Below, piece by piece: positions 1 to 8,008 of a DNA stretch of 64,000 bases; positions within the stretch are counted from its first letter, which is position 1; the number at the start of each line of letters is the position of its first letter. The position numbers and the translations under genes were made by a program. Below the pieces are notes generated by a model that was given only the letters and a program-made list of their open reading frames with translations, was not told the origin of the DNA and ran no database searches. The stretch is from Hellea sp. (GTDB lineage: Bacteria > Pseudomonadota > Alphaproteobacteria > Caulobacterales > Maricaulaceae), in the NCBI GenBank assembly GCA_028224375.1, contig JAOIVW010000010.1, positions 1 to 64,000 of the forward strand. Direction: 5' to 3'.

Positions 1-1
1 C

Positions 2-142
2 CTCGCCTTTAAGTTTGGCCTATCCGAAGGCTGGGCGTTGACAATTGGCGCGGCCATAGCCTTTGCCTTGCGAGGCCTAAGCCTGCAATTTAACCTCAAC
101 TTGCCGCGCAGTGACTTTAAAAAACAAGGCGGTAGCTTATGA
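2..142 (+). CDS. C-terminal end of a UPF0126/TRIC-like membrane protein (partial)
   Basis: An open frame runs in from the left edge and stops at TGA 140-142, leaving 46 residues. It shows a hydrophobic segment (GWALTIGAAIAFALRG) followed by a short basic tail with NLNLPRSDF. That arrangement, a last transmembrane helix with conserved arginine and then an 'LP..F' tail, is what I recall for the YicG/UPF0126 family (trimeric intracellular cation channel fold). The stop overlaps the ATG of the next gene (ATGA), so the two are probably co-transcribed and translationally coupled. Only the C-terminus is visible, so the family call rests on a short stretch. Confidence 0.6.
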   Translation, partial: LAFKFGLSEGWALTIGAAIAFALRGLSLQFNLNLPRSDFKKQGGSL

Positions 143-1200
143 GCGCCTCTGCCCAAAATGACTTTGTCTATGACATCTGGTATTTCGCCGGATTGTCCAC
201 TGATGTGAAAGCCGGAAAACTCCTCCGCCGCGAAATTGCGGGTGAGCCGATTTGTCTAGGCCGCGAAGATAACGGCAGCGTTTTTGCTATGCGGGATATT
301 TGCCCTCACCGCGCCGCGCCCTTCTCGGCGGGCTGTATCAAGGACGGCACAGTGGAATGCCCCTATCATGGCTGGCGTTTCGGAATTGAAGACGGGGCGT
401 GTAAAGAGATTCCCGCGCTGACATCCGAACAGAGCATGGAGACGGAAAAAATAAAGGTTCGCACCTTTCCCCTCCGCGAAGACGGGCCGCTCCTCTGGGT
501 CTATATTGCGCGGGATAAGCGTTTCGCGGGGACTCCTTCTATCGACCCGCCAAGCTTTTCGTTCCTACAAGGCGCTAGGCGCAAAGCCGTGATGGATGAC
601 GACCTGACCCTGAACTGCCATGTCGATCACGCGGTGATTGGACTTATGGACCCGGCTCACGGCCCGTATGTGCATAGTCAATGGTGGTGGCGCTCGAAAA
701 AATCCATGCATGAAAAGGCCAAGCAATTTGAACCCCGCGAGCGCGGCTTTGCCATGGCCGCTCACAGCCCCTCCTCCAATAGTTTCGCCTATAAGCTGCT
801 CGGCGGCAAACCTATCACAGAGATCGCGTTCCAAATTCCCGGCATTCGTACCGAAGAGATAAAAGTCGGGAAAAAGACCCTGCTCTCTTTCACCTCCGTC
901 ACGCCCATAGATGACACTCACACCCATATTAGGCAGATTTTCTTTACCGATATGGGGCTGATAAAATTGCTCGCCCCGTTCTTACAACCCTTCGCGCAGA
1001 CCTTCCTGCGCCAAGATGCAGATATGGTGGACCTGCAGCAAATGGGCCTGAAATATGACCCGACTTTATTGCTGATTGAAGACTCCGACACCCAAGCCAA
1101 ATGGTATCACGCCATAAAACGCGAATGGGCCAAAAGCCGTGAAGACAAGCGTGAGTTTAAAAACCCCGTTAAGACGAAAATATTAAAGTGGCGGAGTTAA
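139..1200 (+). CDS. Rieske [2Fe-2S] aromatic ring-hydroxylating oxygenase, alpha subunit
   Basis: This 353-residue protein has the two-part layout of a Rieske non-haem iron oxygenase. The Rieske cluster site is C55-x-H57 ... C74-xx-H77 (CPHR and CPYHGW). The mononuclear iron site shows D171, H174 and H179 in DPAHGPYVH. Length and spacing resemble VanA-like demethylases and related ring-hydroxylating oxygenases, which take electrons from a separate reductase. No reductase or ferredoxin gene is adjacent, so the substrate is not deducible. The ATG overlaps the stop of the upstream membrane protein, and the gene converges on the kdgK end of the alginate locus. Nothing links it to alginate metabolism except position. 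Confidence 0.85.
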   Translation: MSASAQNDFVYDIWYFAGLSTDVKAGKLLRREIAGEPICLGREDNGSVFAMRDICPHRAAPFSAGCIKDGTVECPYHGWRFGIEDGACKEIPALTSEQSMETEKIKVRTFPLREDGPLLWVYIARDKRFAGTPSIDPPSFSFLQGARRKAVMDDDLTLNCHVDHAVIGLMDPAHGPYVHSQWWWRSKKSMHEKAKQFEPRERGFAMAAHSPSSNSFAYKLLGGKPITEIAFQIPGIRTEEIKVGKKTLLSFTSVTPIDDTHTHIRQIFFTDMGLIKLLAPFLQPFAQTFLRQDADMVDLQQMGLKYDPTLLLIEDSDTQAKWYHAIKREWAKSREDKREFKNPVKTKILKWRS

Positions 1201-1214
1201 CCGCCGCCCTCACC

Positions 1215-2252
1215 TTATCTTTGAACGCGGCCTGAGCCGTCGCCGCCCATCAGGGCTTCGACTTCTTTGCGGTTTACGCGGTTAAAGTCACCTAGGACAG
1301 AATGCTTCAATGCGCTGCCCGCAACGGCGAATTCAAGACTTTGCTGACGGTCTTCATAGAGGTTCATGCCCGCGATGAAAGCAGAGGCAAAACTGTCGCC
1401 GCCGCCGACGCGGTCAACGATATCTGTCAGCTCATATTTCTTGGAGGAGAGGAAGCCATTTTCGCGGTCTCGCATACAGGCCGACCAGCCATTGATATTG
1501 GCGTTCACAGCTGCGCGCAGCGTAATCGCAATCGTTGACATGCCGGGATAGATATCGAGAACCTTTTGGGACAGCTCTTCATATTTGCTCAGGTCTAGAT
1601 GACCTGATCCGCTTTCAACATCAACATCCACAGAAATGCCGAGAGACTTTTGGCAGTCTTCTTCATTGGCAATTCCGACGTCGATATGCTTGACGAGGTC
1701 ACGCATAACTTCGGGCGCGGTCTTGCCATATTTCCAGAGCTTGCCGCGGAAGTTAAAATCGCAGGACGTTGTGACGCCAGCCTTTTGGGCTTCTTTCACA
1801 CATTCGAGGCTAAGGTCAGCCGAGTCTTGCGACAGCGCCGGCGTGATGCCGGTGATGTGGAGCCACTTGGCGCCTTTAAAAATTGTCGGCCAATCAAAAT
1901 CGCCAACTTTGGCTTCGCAGATAGAGGACGCGGCGCGGTCATAGATAACTTTGGACGGACGCTGGTTCGCGCCTGTTTCAAGATAATAAATACCCACGCG
2001 GTCGCCTTGGCGTTTTACGTTGGATGTATCGACGCCGAGAGCGCGCAATGAATTAATCGCGCTTTGGCCGATGTCATTATCGGGTAGGGCTGAGATAAAG
2101 CCTGCATCGAGGCCGTAATTGGTCAGGGAGACGGCCACATTGGCTTCGCCGCCGCCAAAGGTTGCTTCGAATGATGGGCTTTGGAAGAAGCGCTCATACC
2201 CATTCGTGCGCAGGCGAAGCATGATTTCGCCAAAGGATAGAAAGTCAGTCAT
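1215..2252 (-). CDS. kdgK: 2-dehydro-3-deoxygluconokinase (KDG kinase), PfkB family
   Basis: This cytoplasmic sugar kinase phosphorylates 2-keto-3-deoxygluconate (KDG) with ATP to KDPG, the last activation step of alginate catabolism. It has 345 residues, typical for the family. The N-terminal substrate loop GGGEANVA is at about 33-40. The C-terminal PfkB signature DRVGGGDSFASAFIAG spans about 280-295, with D286 as the expected catalytic base in the anion hole. The ATG is preceded by an ACGGAA-like ribosome site. It starts 12 bp after the eda stop, so it is co-transcribed as the last gene of the alginate operon and supplies substrate to Eda. Confidence 0.9.
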   Translation of the reverse strand: MTDFLSFGEIMLRLRTNGYERFFQSPSFEATFGGGEANVAVSLTNYGLDAGFISALPDNDIGQSAINSLRALGVDTSNVKRQGDRVGIYYLETGANQRPSKVIYDRAASSICEAKVGDFDWPTIFKGAKWLHITGITPALSQDSADLSLECVKEAQKAGVTTSCDFNFRGKLWKYGKTAPEVMRDLVKHIDVGIANEEDCQKSLGISVDVDVESGSGHLDLSKYEELSQKVLDIYPGMSTIAITLRAAVNANINGWSACMRDRENGFLSSKKYELTDIVDRVGGGDSFASAFIAGMNLYEDRQQSLEFAVAGSALKHSVLGDFNRVNRKEVEALMGGDGSGRVQR

Positions 2253-2264
2253 TGTGTTTTCCGT

Positions 2265-2897
2265 TTATGAATGTGCGATCGCAATCGCGTCTTTTGCTAA
2301 TTTTGTTATGGCCGCGAAGTCGCCAGCCTCAATCGCGTCTTTGGGCGTGAGCCAGGAGCCGCCGCAAGCCAGCACCGCAGGAATGTCCAAATGCTCTTTG
2401 AGGTTAGCAGGATTAACGCCGCCCGTTGGCATAAATTCAACATCCCTGAAAACGGACGACAACGCTTTGAGCATCTTAGGGCCGCCCACGACGGAGGCCG
2501 GGAATAATTTCACAGTGCGCAATCCCATATTCCAAGCGCTTTGTAATTCAGTCGCCGTGGAAATACCGGGCAAGATTGGGATGCCTGCCTCTTTAGCAAC
2601 ATCAACAGAAGCCGGGTCGAGACCAGGCGAGACAATGAAAGTTGCGCCGCGGCGGATGACTTCTTTTGACTGATCCGCGCTGAGTACCGTTCCCGCGCCG
2701 ACATGGGCATTTGGAAATTCTTTGGCGATGGCTTCAAGGCAATCCAGCGCTTCGTCCGTCCGCAGGACAACTTCGAGGACATCCAAGCCGCCTTCAAGAA
2801 GCGCTTCGGATATTTTCAAAGCTGTGTCGGGATTATCCGATTGAACAAGCGGGACAACCCGATTGTCTCGTAAGGTCGAAATTAGTTTTTCTGACAT
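2265..2897 (-). CDS. eda: KDPG aldolase (2-dehydro-3-deoxy-phosphogluconate aldolase)
   Basis: This class I aldolase cleaves KDPG to pyruvate and glyceraldehyde 3-phosphate, where the alginate and Entner-Doudoroff routes meet. At 210 residues it is full length. E42 in LEVVLRT is the expected general acid/base, and K130 in TVKLFPAS is the Schiff-base lysine. The following glycine-rich phosphate-binding region reads MPTGGVNP. The gene lies between the reductase and kdgK. A perfect hairpin (2941-2970) separates it from the reductase, so its level may differ from the upstream genes. The ribosome site before the ATG is weak. Confidence 0.92.
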   Translation of the reverse strand: MSEKLISTLRDNRVVPLVQSDNPDTALKISEALLEGGLDVLEVVLRTDEALDCLEAIAKEFPNAHVGAGTVLSADQSKEVIRRGATFIVSPGLDPASVDVAKEAGIPILPGISTATELQSAWNMGLRTVKLFPASVVGGPKMLKALSSVFRDVEFMPTGGVNPANLKEHLDIPAVLACGGSWLTPKDAIEAGDFAAITKLAKDAIAIAHS

Positions 2898-2940
2898 GAT
2901 AAAATCTTATCTAAATATAGCTGTTATCAAAAATTATAGC

Positions 2941-2970
2941 TCGGCCAGTTTTAACACCAAAACTGGCCGA
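2941..2970 (-). terminator. Perfect 12-bp hairpin between the reductase and eda
   Basis: Bases 2941-2952 and 2959-2970 are perfect reverse complements around a 6-base loop. On the minus strand the stem lies 6 bases after the reductase stop and about 43 bases before the eda ATG. The bases after it are only moderately T-rich, so it may act as a leaky terminator, an attenuator or an mRNA-stabilising processing structure. The plus side is followed by short T runs, but no plus-strand gene needs terminating here. Confidence 0.6.
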
Positions 2971-2976
2971 TGATTT

Positions 2977-3858
2977 TTACTTTTTAAGTTTTACGAAATA
3001 ATCGAAAATCTCAGGAACATTGCCATTACCCATACCGGCATCTACAGCCGCTTGCAGGCTTTTTGACGTTGCTTCCGCCACTAATGACTGAGAGCCCAAA
3101 TCGGACACCATCTGCGCGAAATAACCTAAGTCTTTATTGGCATTGTTGATGGAGAAGCCCAAATCGCTATTGCCGTCGACAGCGTAGTGTTTGCAAAACT
3201 TCATAAATGGTGAATTAGACGGACCAGATGACATGATATCATAAAGCTGTTGACGATCGACGCCGGCCAGTTCGGCAGCTGCAAAAGCCTGTGACATAGC
3301 CACGACAGATGTCATGCCCATAAAGTTATTGATGAGCTTTGTCGTATGACCCGCGCCGAGTTCGCCGAGATAGAAAACGTTTTCGCCTTGCTCTTTAAGC
3401 ATAGACTCATATTTGTCGAAGGTCGCTTTATCGCCAGCCGCCATAATGTTTAGCAGACCGTCTTTCGCATGAGCTGGCGTACGGCCGAGCGGCGCGTCAA
3501 TCATGCCCACACCCTTTGCGGCCAGGTCAGCCCCGATTTTCTTCGTCGACGCCGGAATAGATGTACCAAAATCGATAAGCACGGAGCCAGGCTTGATACC
3601 TGCCAAAACACCATCATCGCCGTAAACAACTTTTTCGACAACGGCAGAGGTTGTTAAGCAGAACTGAACTATGTCTGATTTCTCAGCTAATTCCTTGGGT
3701 GACTTGGCTTGGGTCGCATTACCGCGCGCCAATACAGCGTCGACAGCGTCCTGATTGAGATCCATGACGATGACTTCAAACCCACGCTTTTGAAGGTTTT
3801 CGACCATATTGCCGCCCATAAGGCCGAGACCCATAAATCCGATAGTTGGTTTAGACAT
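2977..3858 (-). CDS. NAD(P)-dependent beta-hydroxyacid dehydrogenase family reductase, probable DEH reductase
   Basis: The protein has 293 residues from the chosen ATG at 3858, which has AGGAG eight bases upstream; an in-frame ATG 24 bases earlier lacks a ribosome site. The Rossmann motif GFMGLGLMGGNM is at the N-terminus. The substrate loop reads DAPLGRTPAHA, and the catalytic lysine region reads GAGHTTKLINNFM. The family contains 3-hydroxyisobutyrate, tartronate semialdehyde and sulfolactaldehyde reductases, and the GRT loop is closest to what I remember for YihU. In this operon the expected job is to reduce 4-deoxy-L-erythro-5-hexoseulose uronate (DEH) to KDG; that assignment is inferred from context. 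It lies between the MFS transporter and eda. Confidence 0.75.
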   Translation of the reverse strand: MSKPTIGFMGLGLMGGNMVENLQKRGFEVIVMDLNQDAVDAVLARGNATQAKSPKELAEKSDIVQFCLTTSAVVEKVVYGDDGVLAGIKPGSVLIDFGTSIPASTKKIGADLAAKGVGMIDAPLGRTPAHAKDGLLNIMAAGDKATFDKYESMLKEQGENVFYLGELGAGHTTKLINNFMGMTSVVAMSQAFAAAELAGVDRQQLYDIMSSGPSNSPFMKFCKHYAVDGNSDLGFSINNANKDLGYFAQMVSDLGSQSLVAEATSKSLQAAVDAGMGNGNVPEIFDYFVKLKK

Positions 3859-3921
3859 GTGTGTGACTCCTAATTCAGTCATTTAAAATTTAAGTTAATT
3901 AGTTTCATCCCGAGATGAAGA

Positions 3922-5358
3922 TTAAGAAATCGTTCCTATGTAATAAGTGATTAAGCTATAAATCAATATTGCGAAGAGCAGAATTCCTGTCCCAGCTATT
4001 GATACTCGTAGCCATTTTGGAAATCTTGATTCTTGAGGTTTGAGCGGTGCAATATGCCCACATAGAAGCCAAACCGCAGCGATTGCCGCCAGCGACATTA
4101 CGGCTCCCAAAATGAAAATAGAGAAGTAATTACCGCCTACCGTCATGATTGGAACTAAAGCAATAATCACCGCACCAGCAAGTTTAGCTGCCATCCCAGC
4201 AAAGCCTGACAATGTTCCGACAGTCTTCCCGCCATAAAAGTCACTCGGTAAAGTCTGCACGTTACCAATGGCTGTTTGGAAACCAAACAAGATTAAGAAC
4301 ATCAACGTTAGAGCTAAGCCAGGTGTAGCCGCAACGCTAAGCGCCAAGAGGCAAGGAAGCATAATTAAACAGCCGAGCGTGATAGTAAATTTACGCGTCT
4401 TGTTCACAGTCCAGCCAGAATCAATTCGGTTCTGAGCCAAAAGCCCCCCAAACCATGCGCCAAACATCGCGCCGATATATGGGATAAATCCAAAGGCAAC
4501 GAGGTCCTTCATGTTAAAGCCATGAACCTCAAACAGATAAGTCGGGATCCAAACAATAAATAACCACCAAATTGGATCGATTGCCGCAGAGGCAACGATT
4601 ACGCCCCAACTTTGCCTGCGCGATAATAGCTCGGCAGTGTTCGGATTATAACCGCCGTCGATATTGCCGTCTTCATTCAAATCTTCATTGGGTTGACCGC
4701 TAAGAATGTAATCCCGCTCATCATCTGTAATCCAAGAGTGGTACTTTGGCGGAGCCTTCACTATAATTAACCAAGGGATTAACCACAGCAGACCTAAAAT
4801 ACCAACAAGGATAAAAATCATCTGCCAGTGCATAACCAGCGCTAACAAACCAATAAGCGGAATTGAAATAATCCCACCAATGGCAGCACCAGAGTTAAAA
4901 ATCCCTTGGGCGAATGCGCGTTCATTGATAGGGAACCATTCCGCATTGGCTTTCGCAGCACCAGGCCAGTTACCAGCTTCCGCAACACCTAGGACTGCGC
5001 GTGCAATCGCAAATGACGTTACGCCTCTTGCAAAAGCATGGGCGATAGTGGCCAGCGACCAGAAGAAAATAGACAGAACAAATCCTAGTCGTGTCCCGAC
5101 CCAGTCAAATATTTTACCGAAAATAGCTTGACCAAACGCGTAAGCAAAAACGAAAACAATAGAGATGGTAGCATAGAGACTTTTGTGTCCATCTGCGTCC
5201 ATATCTGGGAAGAGTTCAGGCGCAATCTCTGTTGGCCACAAAACACTTAATGTTTGGCGGTCAATATAATTGATAATCGTCGCGAGCGCGACAAGACCAA
5301 CAACAGCCCATCTGAGCTTGCCCTTAGTCTTGCGCTTTCTTATTATTGTGTCCGACAT
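3922..5358 (-). CDS. MFS uronate transporter (ACS/hexuronate-type)
   Basis: This is a 478-residue inner-membrane permease of the major facilitator superfamily with about 12 hydrophobic segments. The first begins LVALATIINYIDRQTLSV, the signature of the anion:cation symporter group that includes ExuT-type hexuronate carriers. A polar central loop (about 205-240) separates the halves. Position between the cupin and the reductase implies import of unsaturated uronate monomer or DEH released in the periplasm by the PL17 lyase. An AGGGGAA ribosome site precedes the ATG. The 68-bp gap to the upstream cupin contains no clear terminator, so the operon probably continues. Confidence 0.85.
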   Translation of the reverse strand: MSDTIIRKRKTKGKLRWAVVGLVALATIINYIDRQTLSVLWPTEIAPELFPDMDADGHKSLYATISIVFVFAYAFGQAIFGKIFDWVGTRLGFVLSIFFWSLATIAHAFARGVTSFAIARAVLGVAEAGNWPGAAKANAEWFPINERAFAQGIFNSGAAIGGIISIPLIGLLALVMHWQMIFILVGILGLLWLIPWLIIVKAPPKYHSWITDDERDYILSGQPNEDLNEDGNIDGGYNPNTAELLSRRQSWGVIVASAAIDPIWWLFIVWIPTYLFEVHGFNMKDLVAFGFIPYIGAMFGAWFGGLLAQNRIDSGWTVNKTRKFTITLGCLIMLPCLLALSVAATPGLALTLMFLILFGFQTAIGNVQTLPSDFYGGKTVGTLSGFAGMAAKLAGAVIIALVPIMTVGGNYFSIFILGAVMSLAAIAAVWLLCGHIAPLKPQESRFPKWLRVSIAGTGILLFAILIYSLITYYIGTIS

Positions 5359-5426
5359 GATATTCCCCTGCTGGCCTTATTATTTAACTTCTGCCTAGAT
5401 GTTACGACGATTGGCCGTAAATCCTA

Positions 5427-5789
5427 TTACGACGTGAAGTTCCCCTTTTTATAATTCTCAAAAAAATCTTCACGGATAGGCGAGAACATGTCGAGCAAGA
5501 CGCCCGCTTCGATGCAGATAGCGCCGTGCATAACGTGCGGCGTCATGAGGAAGCTGTCGCCCGCCTTTAAGCGCTTGGTTTCGCCGTCCACAGTCACGTC
5601 AAATACACCGCTTTCCACATAGGCAATCTGGCTGTGATAATGCTCATGCATATAGCCCTCAGCGCCCGTTTCAAAGGTGGCTTTAACAAGCATGATATCG
5701 TCACTGTGACTCAAAATTTGACGCTTAATCCCCGGATCGACGTCTTCTTTCGGGATATCTTTGTCAAAAACAAAAGTAGCACTTTGCAT
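5427..5789 (-). CDS. kdgF: KdgF-like cupin, unsaturated uronate linearisation
   Basis: This is a 120-residue single-domain cupin without a signal peptide, hence cytosolic. Metal ligands expected of KdgF are visible: H48 and H50 (in HEHYH), Q54 and H88 (PHVMHG). The C-terminal strand carries D100, F102 and R106, matching the residues implicated in KdgF catalysis. KdgF speeds ring opening of the 4,5-unsaturated uronate monomer produced by lyases, giving the linear keto sugar used by the DEH reductase. Its stop-to-start spacing with the PL17 gene is 2 bases, so the two are translated together. Reassignment to another small cupin is possible but context is strongly supportive. Confidence 0.85.
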   Translation of the reverse strand: MQSATFVFDKDIPKEDVDPGIKRQILSHSDDIMLVKATFETGAEGYMHEHYHSQIAYVESGVFDVTVDGETKRLKAGDSFLMTPHVMHGAICIEAGVLLDMFSPIREDFFENYKKGNFTS

Positions 5790-5791
5790 GA

Positions 5792-8008
5792 TTAATTCTC
5801 CGCCTGTTTATGTTTTTCAGAATGGAATAATTTATAGGGCCCTGTCCAGGTCACCTCGGTTCCATCCGCGTCTATGGTATGAGCCATGTCTTTATCAACC
5901 TCACCAGAGATTCCAAGCCCTATACGTTGACCATCTTTAGTTTCGATATGAATATATTCATCGCCGCCATTCTCGAAGTGGCGGACAGATTTAACTGCGC
6001 TGTGGCTGCCAATCGTGTATTCGAGTGTCGGGTTATAATCCCCATGCGGTTCGATGACGGATAAGAATGAAACGCCGTCATCCGTTTGCGCGCGGAGCAT
6101 AAATCCGGTTTCAGGCAGCAAGTTGAAATTAGGGTCCGTCGCGCCGACTTCCGTAAATACAACTTGCGTATCGGGTGGAACTGCAGAGGTGACGGAATAA
6201 AACTTTTTATCCAAAAGCCATGTGATTTGAGACATCCCGTCGACCGGCTCGGCCTCGGCCGTTTTCCAAAGATATTGATACCCGTTTGTGCGGCCTAATG
6301 GGCGGCGAACTCTGGGGTTAGCCTGCAGTTCGAAGTTAGTCTCAATCAGATGCCCTTTATAGAAAAAAGGCAAATCATAGCTGTGAGAGCCGTCGGCATG
6401 AGCTTCCATCAAATCGATAATAATCGGACTGTCAAAAGCCGCGTCCTCTATCATCGCAACCGTGCGGCCCAAGCGGACATCATCATAGGCCGTATCAATT
6501 TCCGCAGATGTCATTTTAAGACCGTCTTCATTAACGAATTCTCCGACTGTCGGCCAATTTGCATTTCCAACGTCAACGTCGCCGTTAAAATGGCTAGTCT
6601 CGTCGACAACCAGCGCGTTATGGGCAACGGTTTGTTTGGCGTATGTGTTGTTCTCAGGCAGATAATGCCCACCATATTTCGCTTCAATGTTAAGGAAACG
6701 CGCCGCGCCGTAATCCAGCAAGATTTCATGGCCGGCATCATAGACGAGCAAGCCCATTTTATCGAAATGCCCATGGCCCAAACCTTGTGATGTGTTCTTA
6801 ACAACGACGGCTAGTCCATTTGGATCGTTGCTAGCTTTTAAAATATCTAGCGCGCCCTGATCACCATTTTGGCCATCGCCGAGACGCATGGAGGCATATT
6901 CAAACGGCGTTGCTTTACCAGCAGCGAGGTCAGCCGCGAGTTTACGGCTCTCCGGCGTGAGGACAAATGTGTCCTGCTCTTCGGCAATTGAGAGAAGCCC
7001 CGTGTCACCCGTCAGGTCATAGACAATGGCGACAGCATTTAGCAGCTCATCTGTCCTGATACCTTTTTCTTTAATGGAATCATTAATCGGAAAAAACAGA
7101 CCGCCATAGGCTTGATGGACAAGAGAATATGTCGCCTTCTTCAAAATACCGTCACGCTTTTCCCAGATATTTCGCTCCGGATTATTTTTTTGCACAGCCT
7201 GTCCGAAAATCACAAACGGCTTGAGAGCGAAACGGTGATAATACGGACCTTCATTATAATAACCGTCCGGTGAGAACAGCACGTCCATTTGCTTGAGAAA
7301 GCCCGCCTCCCCTGATTTATCTAATCCCAGCAAAGCTTGCTCGACATATTCATCATCGCCAATGGCATAGCCCGTTAGGCCGACAGCCGCCGTGGCCCAT
7401 GTGCCGTGATTATGCACTTTGTTAAACGTTTCCGGCGCGCCGACGGAGAGGAAGTCCGCCATATTGCGGAGCAAATCTGTTTCAATCTTTTCCCGCTGCT
7501 CATCGGTGAGCGTATCTTTTATGGCGTCGTAGCTTTGCGCAACATTAAGGAGCCACATGCTCTCATTCAAATTTTGCCAGAACATCCTGCCGGGCGACTG
7601 TTCTTTTGCGGCGGGATGCAAGCCCCAGCTTGGGTAAACATCCGCATAGTCCATCATCGCTTGCGCGGCGAACTCGGCATATTTCTTATCGCCCGTCAGC
7701 TTGTAAAGCTGTCCGATATCATAGAGCAGAAAGCCGTTAGCTTTGTGAGTTTCATGGGTGTAACCGCCGCCTGGATTTAAAGGCGTCGGGATGTCGAGCG
7801 AGCTGCCTAAACGCGCGTCAACGCGGGTTTTCGCATTCGCCAAAGTTTTATCAAAGCCGCTGGCTTTGGTGCTGGCTTTAGATTGCTTTGCCTGAGACGC
7901 AGCCGCCTTTGAAGCCGCGTCTTTAGCAGCATCAGGCGCAGTATTCTGACACGCCGTCAGAGCGGCTCCCAAAAGAAGACCTGCCGTGATATTCTTAATC
8001 GAACGCAT
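5792..8008 (-). CDS. PL17 oligoalginate lyase (exolytic), lipoprotein
   Basis: This 738-residue enzyme has a lipoprotein signal with lipobox LTAC (C20), then an Ala/Lys/Ser-rich linker to about 50. An alpha/alpha-toroid alginate-lyase domain follows (about 60-340), and then a beta-sandwich of the heparinase II/III type. N200 and H201 in VHNHGTW and Y257 in EGPYYHRF align closely with the catalytic residues known for PL17 Alg17C (N201, H202, Y258). GHGHFDKMGLLVYD near 410-425 supplies the conserved histidines. It should be anchored in the envelope and release unsaturated monouronates from alginate oligomers. The ATG overlaps the stop of the PL6 gene by one base (TAATG), which indicates translational coupling. 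Confidence 0.93.
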   Translation of the reverse strand: MRSIKNITAGLLLGAALTACQNTAPDAAKDAASKAAASQAKQSKASTKASGFDKTLANAKTRVDARLGSSLDIPTPLNPGGGYTHETHKANGFLLYDIGQLYKLTGDKKYAEFAAQAMMDYADVYPSWGLHPAAKEQSPGRMFWQNLNESMWLLNVAQSYDAIKDTLTDEQREKIETDLLRNMADFLSVGAPETFNKVHNHGTWATAAVGLTGYAIGDDEYVEQALLGLDKSGEAGFLKQMDVLFSPDGYYNEGPYYHRFALKPFVIFGQAVQKNNPERNIWEKRDGILKKATYSLVHQAYGGLFFPINDSIKEKGIRTDELLNAVAIVYDLTGDTGLLSIAEEQDTFVLTPESRKLAADLAAGKATPFEYASMRLGDGQNGDQGALDILKASNDPNGLAVVVKNTSQGLGHGHFDKMGLLVYDAGHEILLDYGAARFLNIEAKYGGHYLPENNTYAKQTVAHNALVVDETSHFNGDVDVGNANWPTVGEFVNEDGLKMTSAEIDTAYDDVRLGRTVAMIEDAAFDSPIIIDLMEAHADGSHSYDLPFFYKGHLIETNFELQANPRVRRPLGRTNGYQYLWKTAEAEPVDGMSQITWLLDKKFYSVTSAVPPDTQVVFTEVGATDPNFNLLPETGFMLRAQTDDGVSFLSVIEPHGDYNPTLEYTIGSHSAVKSVRHFENGGDEYIHIETKDGQRIGLGISGEVDKDMAHTIDADGTEVTWTGPYKLFHSEKHKQAEN

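Noticed and set aside
139-1200. Rieske oxygenase as part of alginate catabolism
   Set aside because: It is on the opposite strand, coupled to a membrane protein gene, has no operator element, and ring-hydroxylating oxygenases have no role in the known alginate pathway.
3904-3919. Terminator between the MFS and reductase genes
   Set aside because: The stem is only 6 bp with a 4-base loop and no T run on the minus strand.
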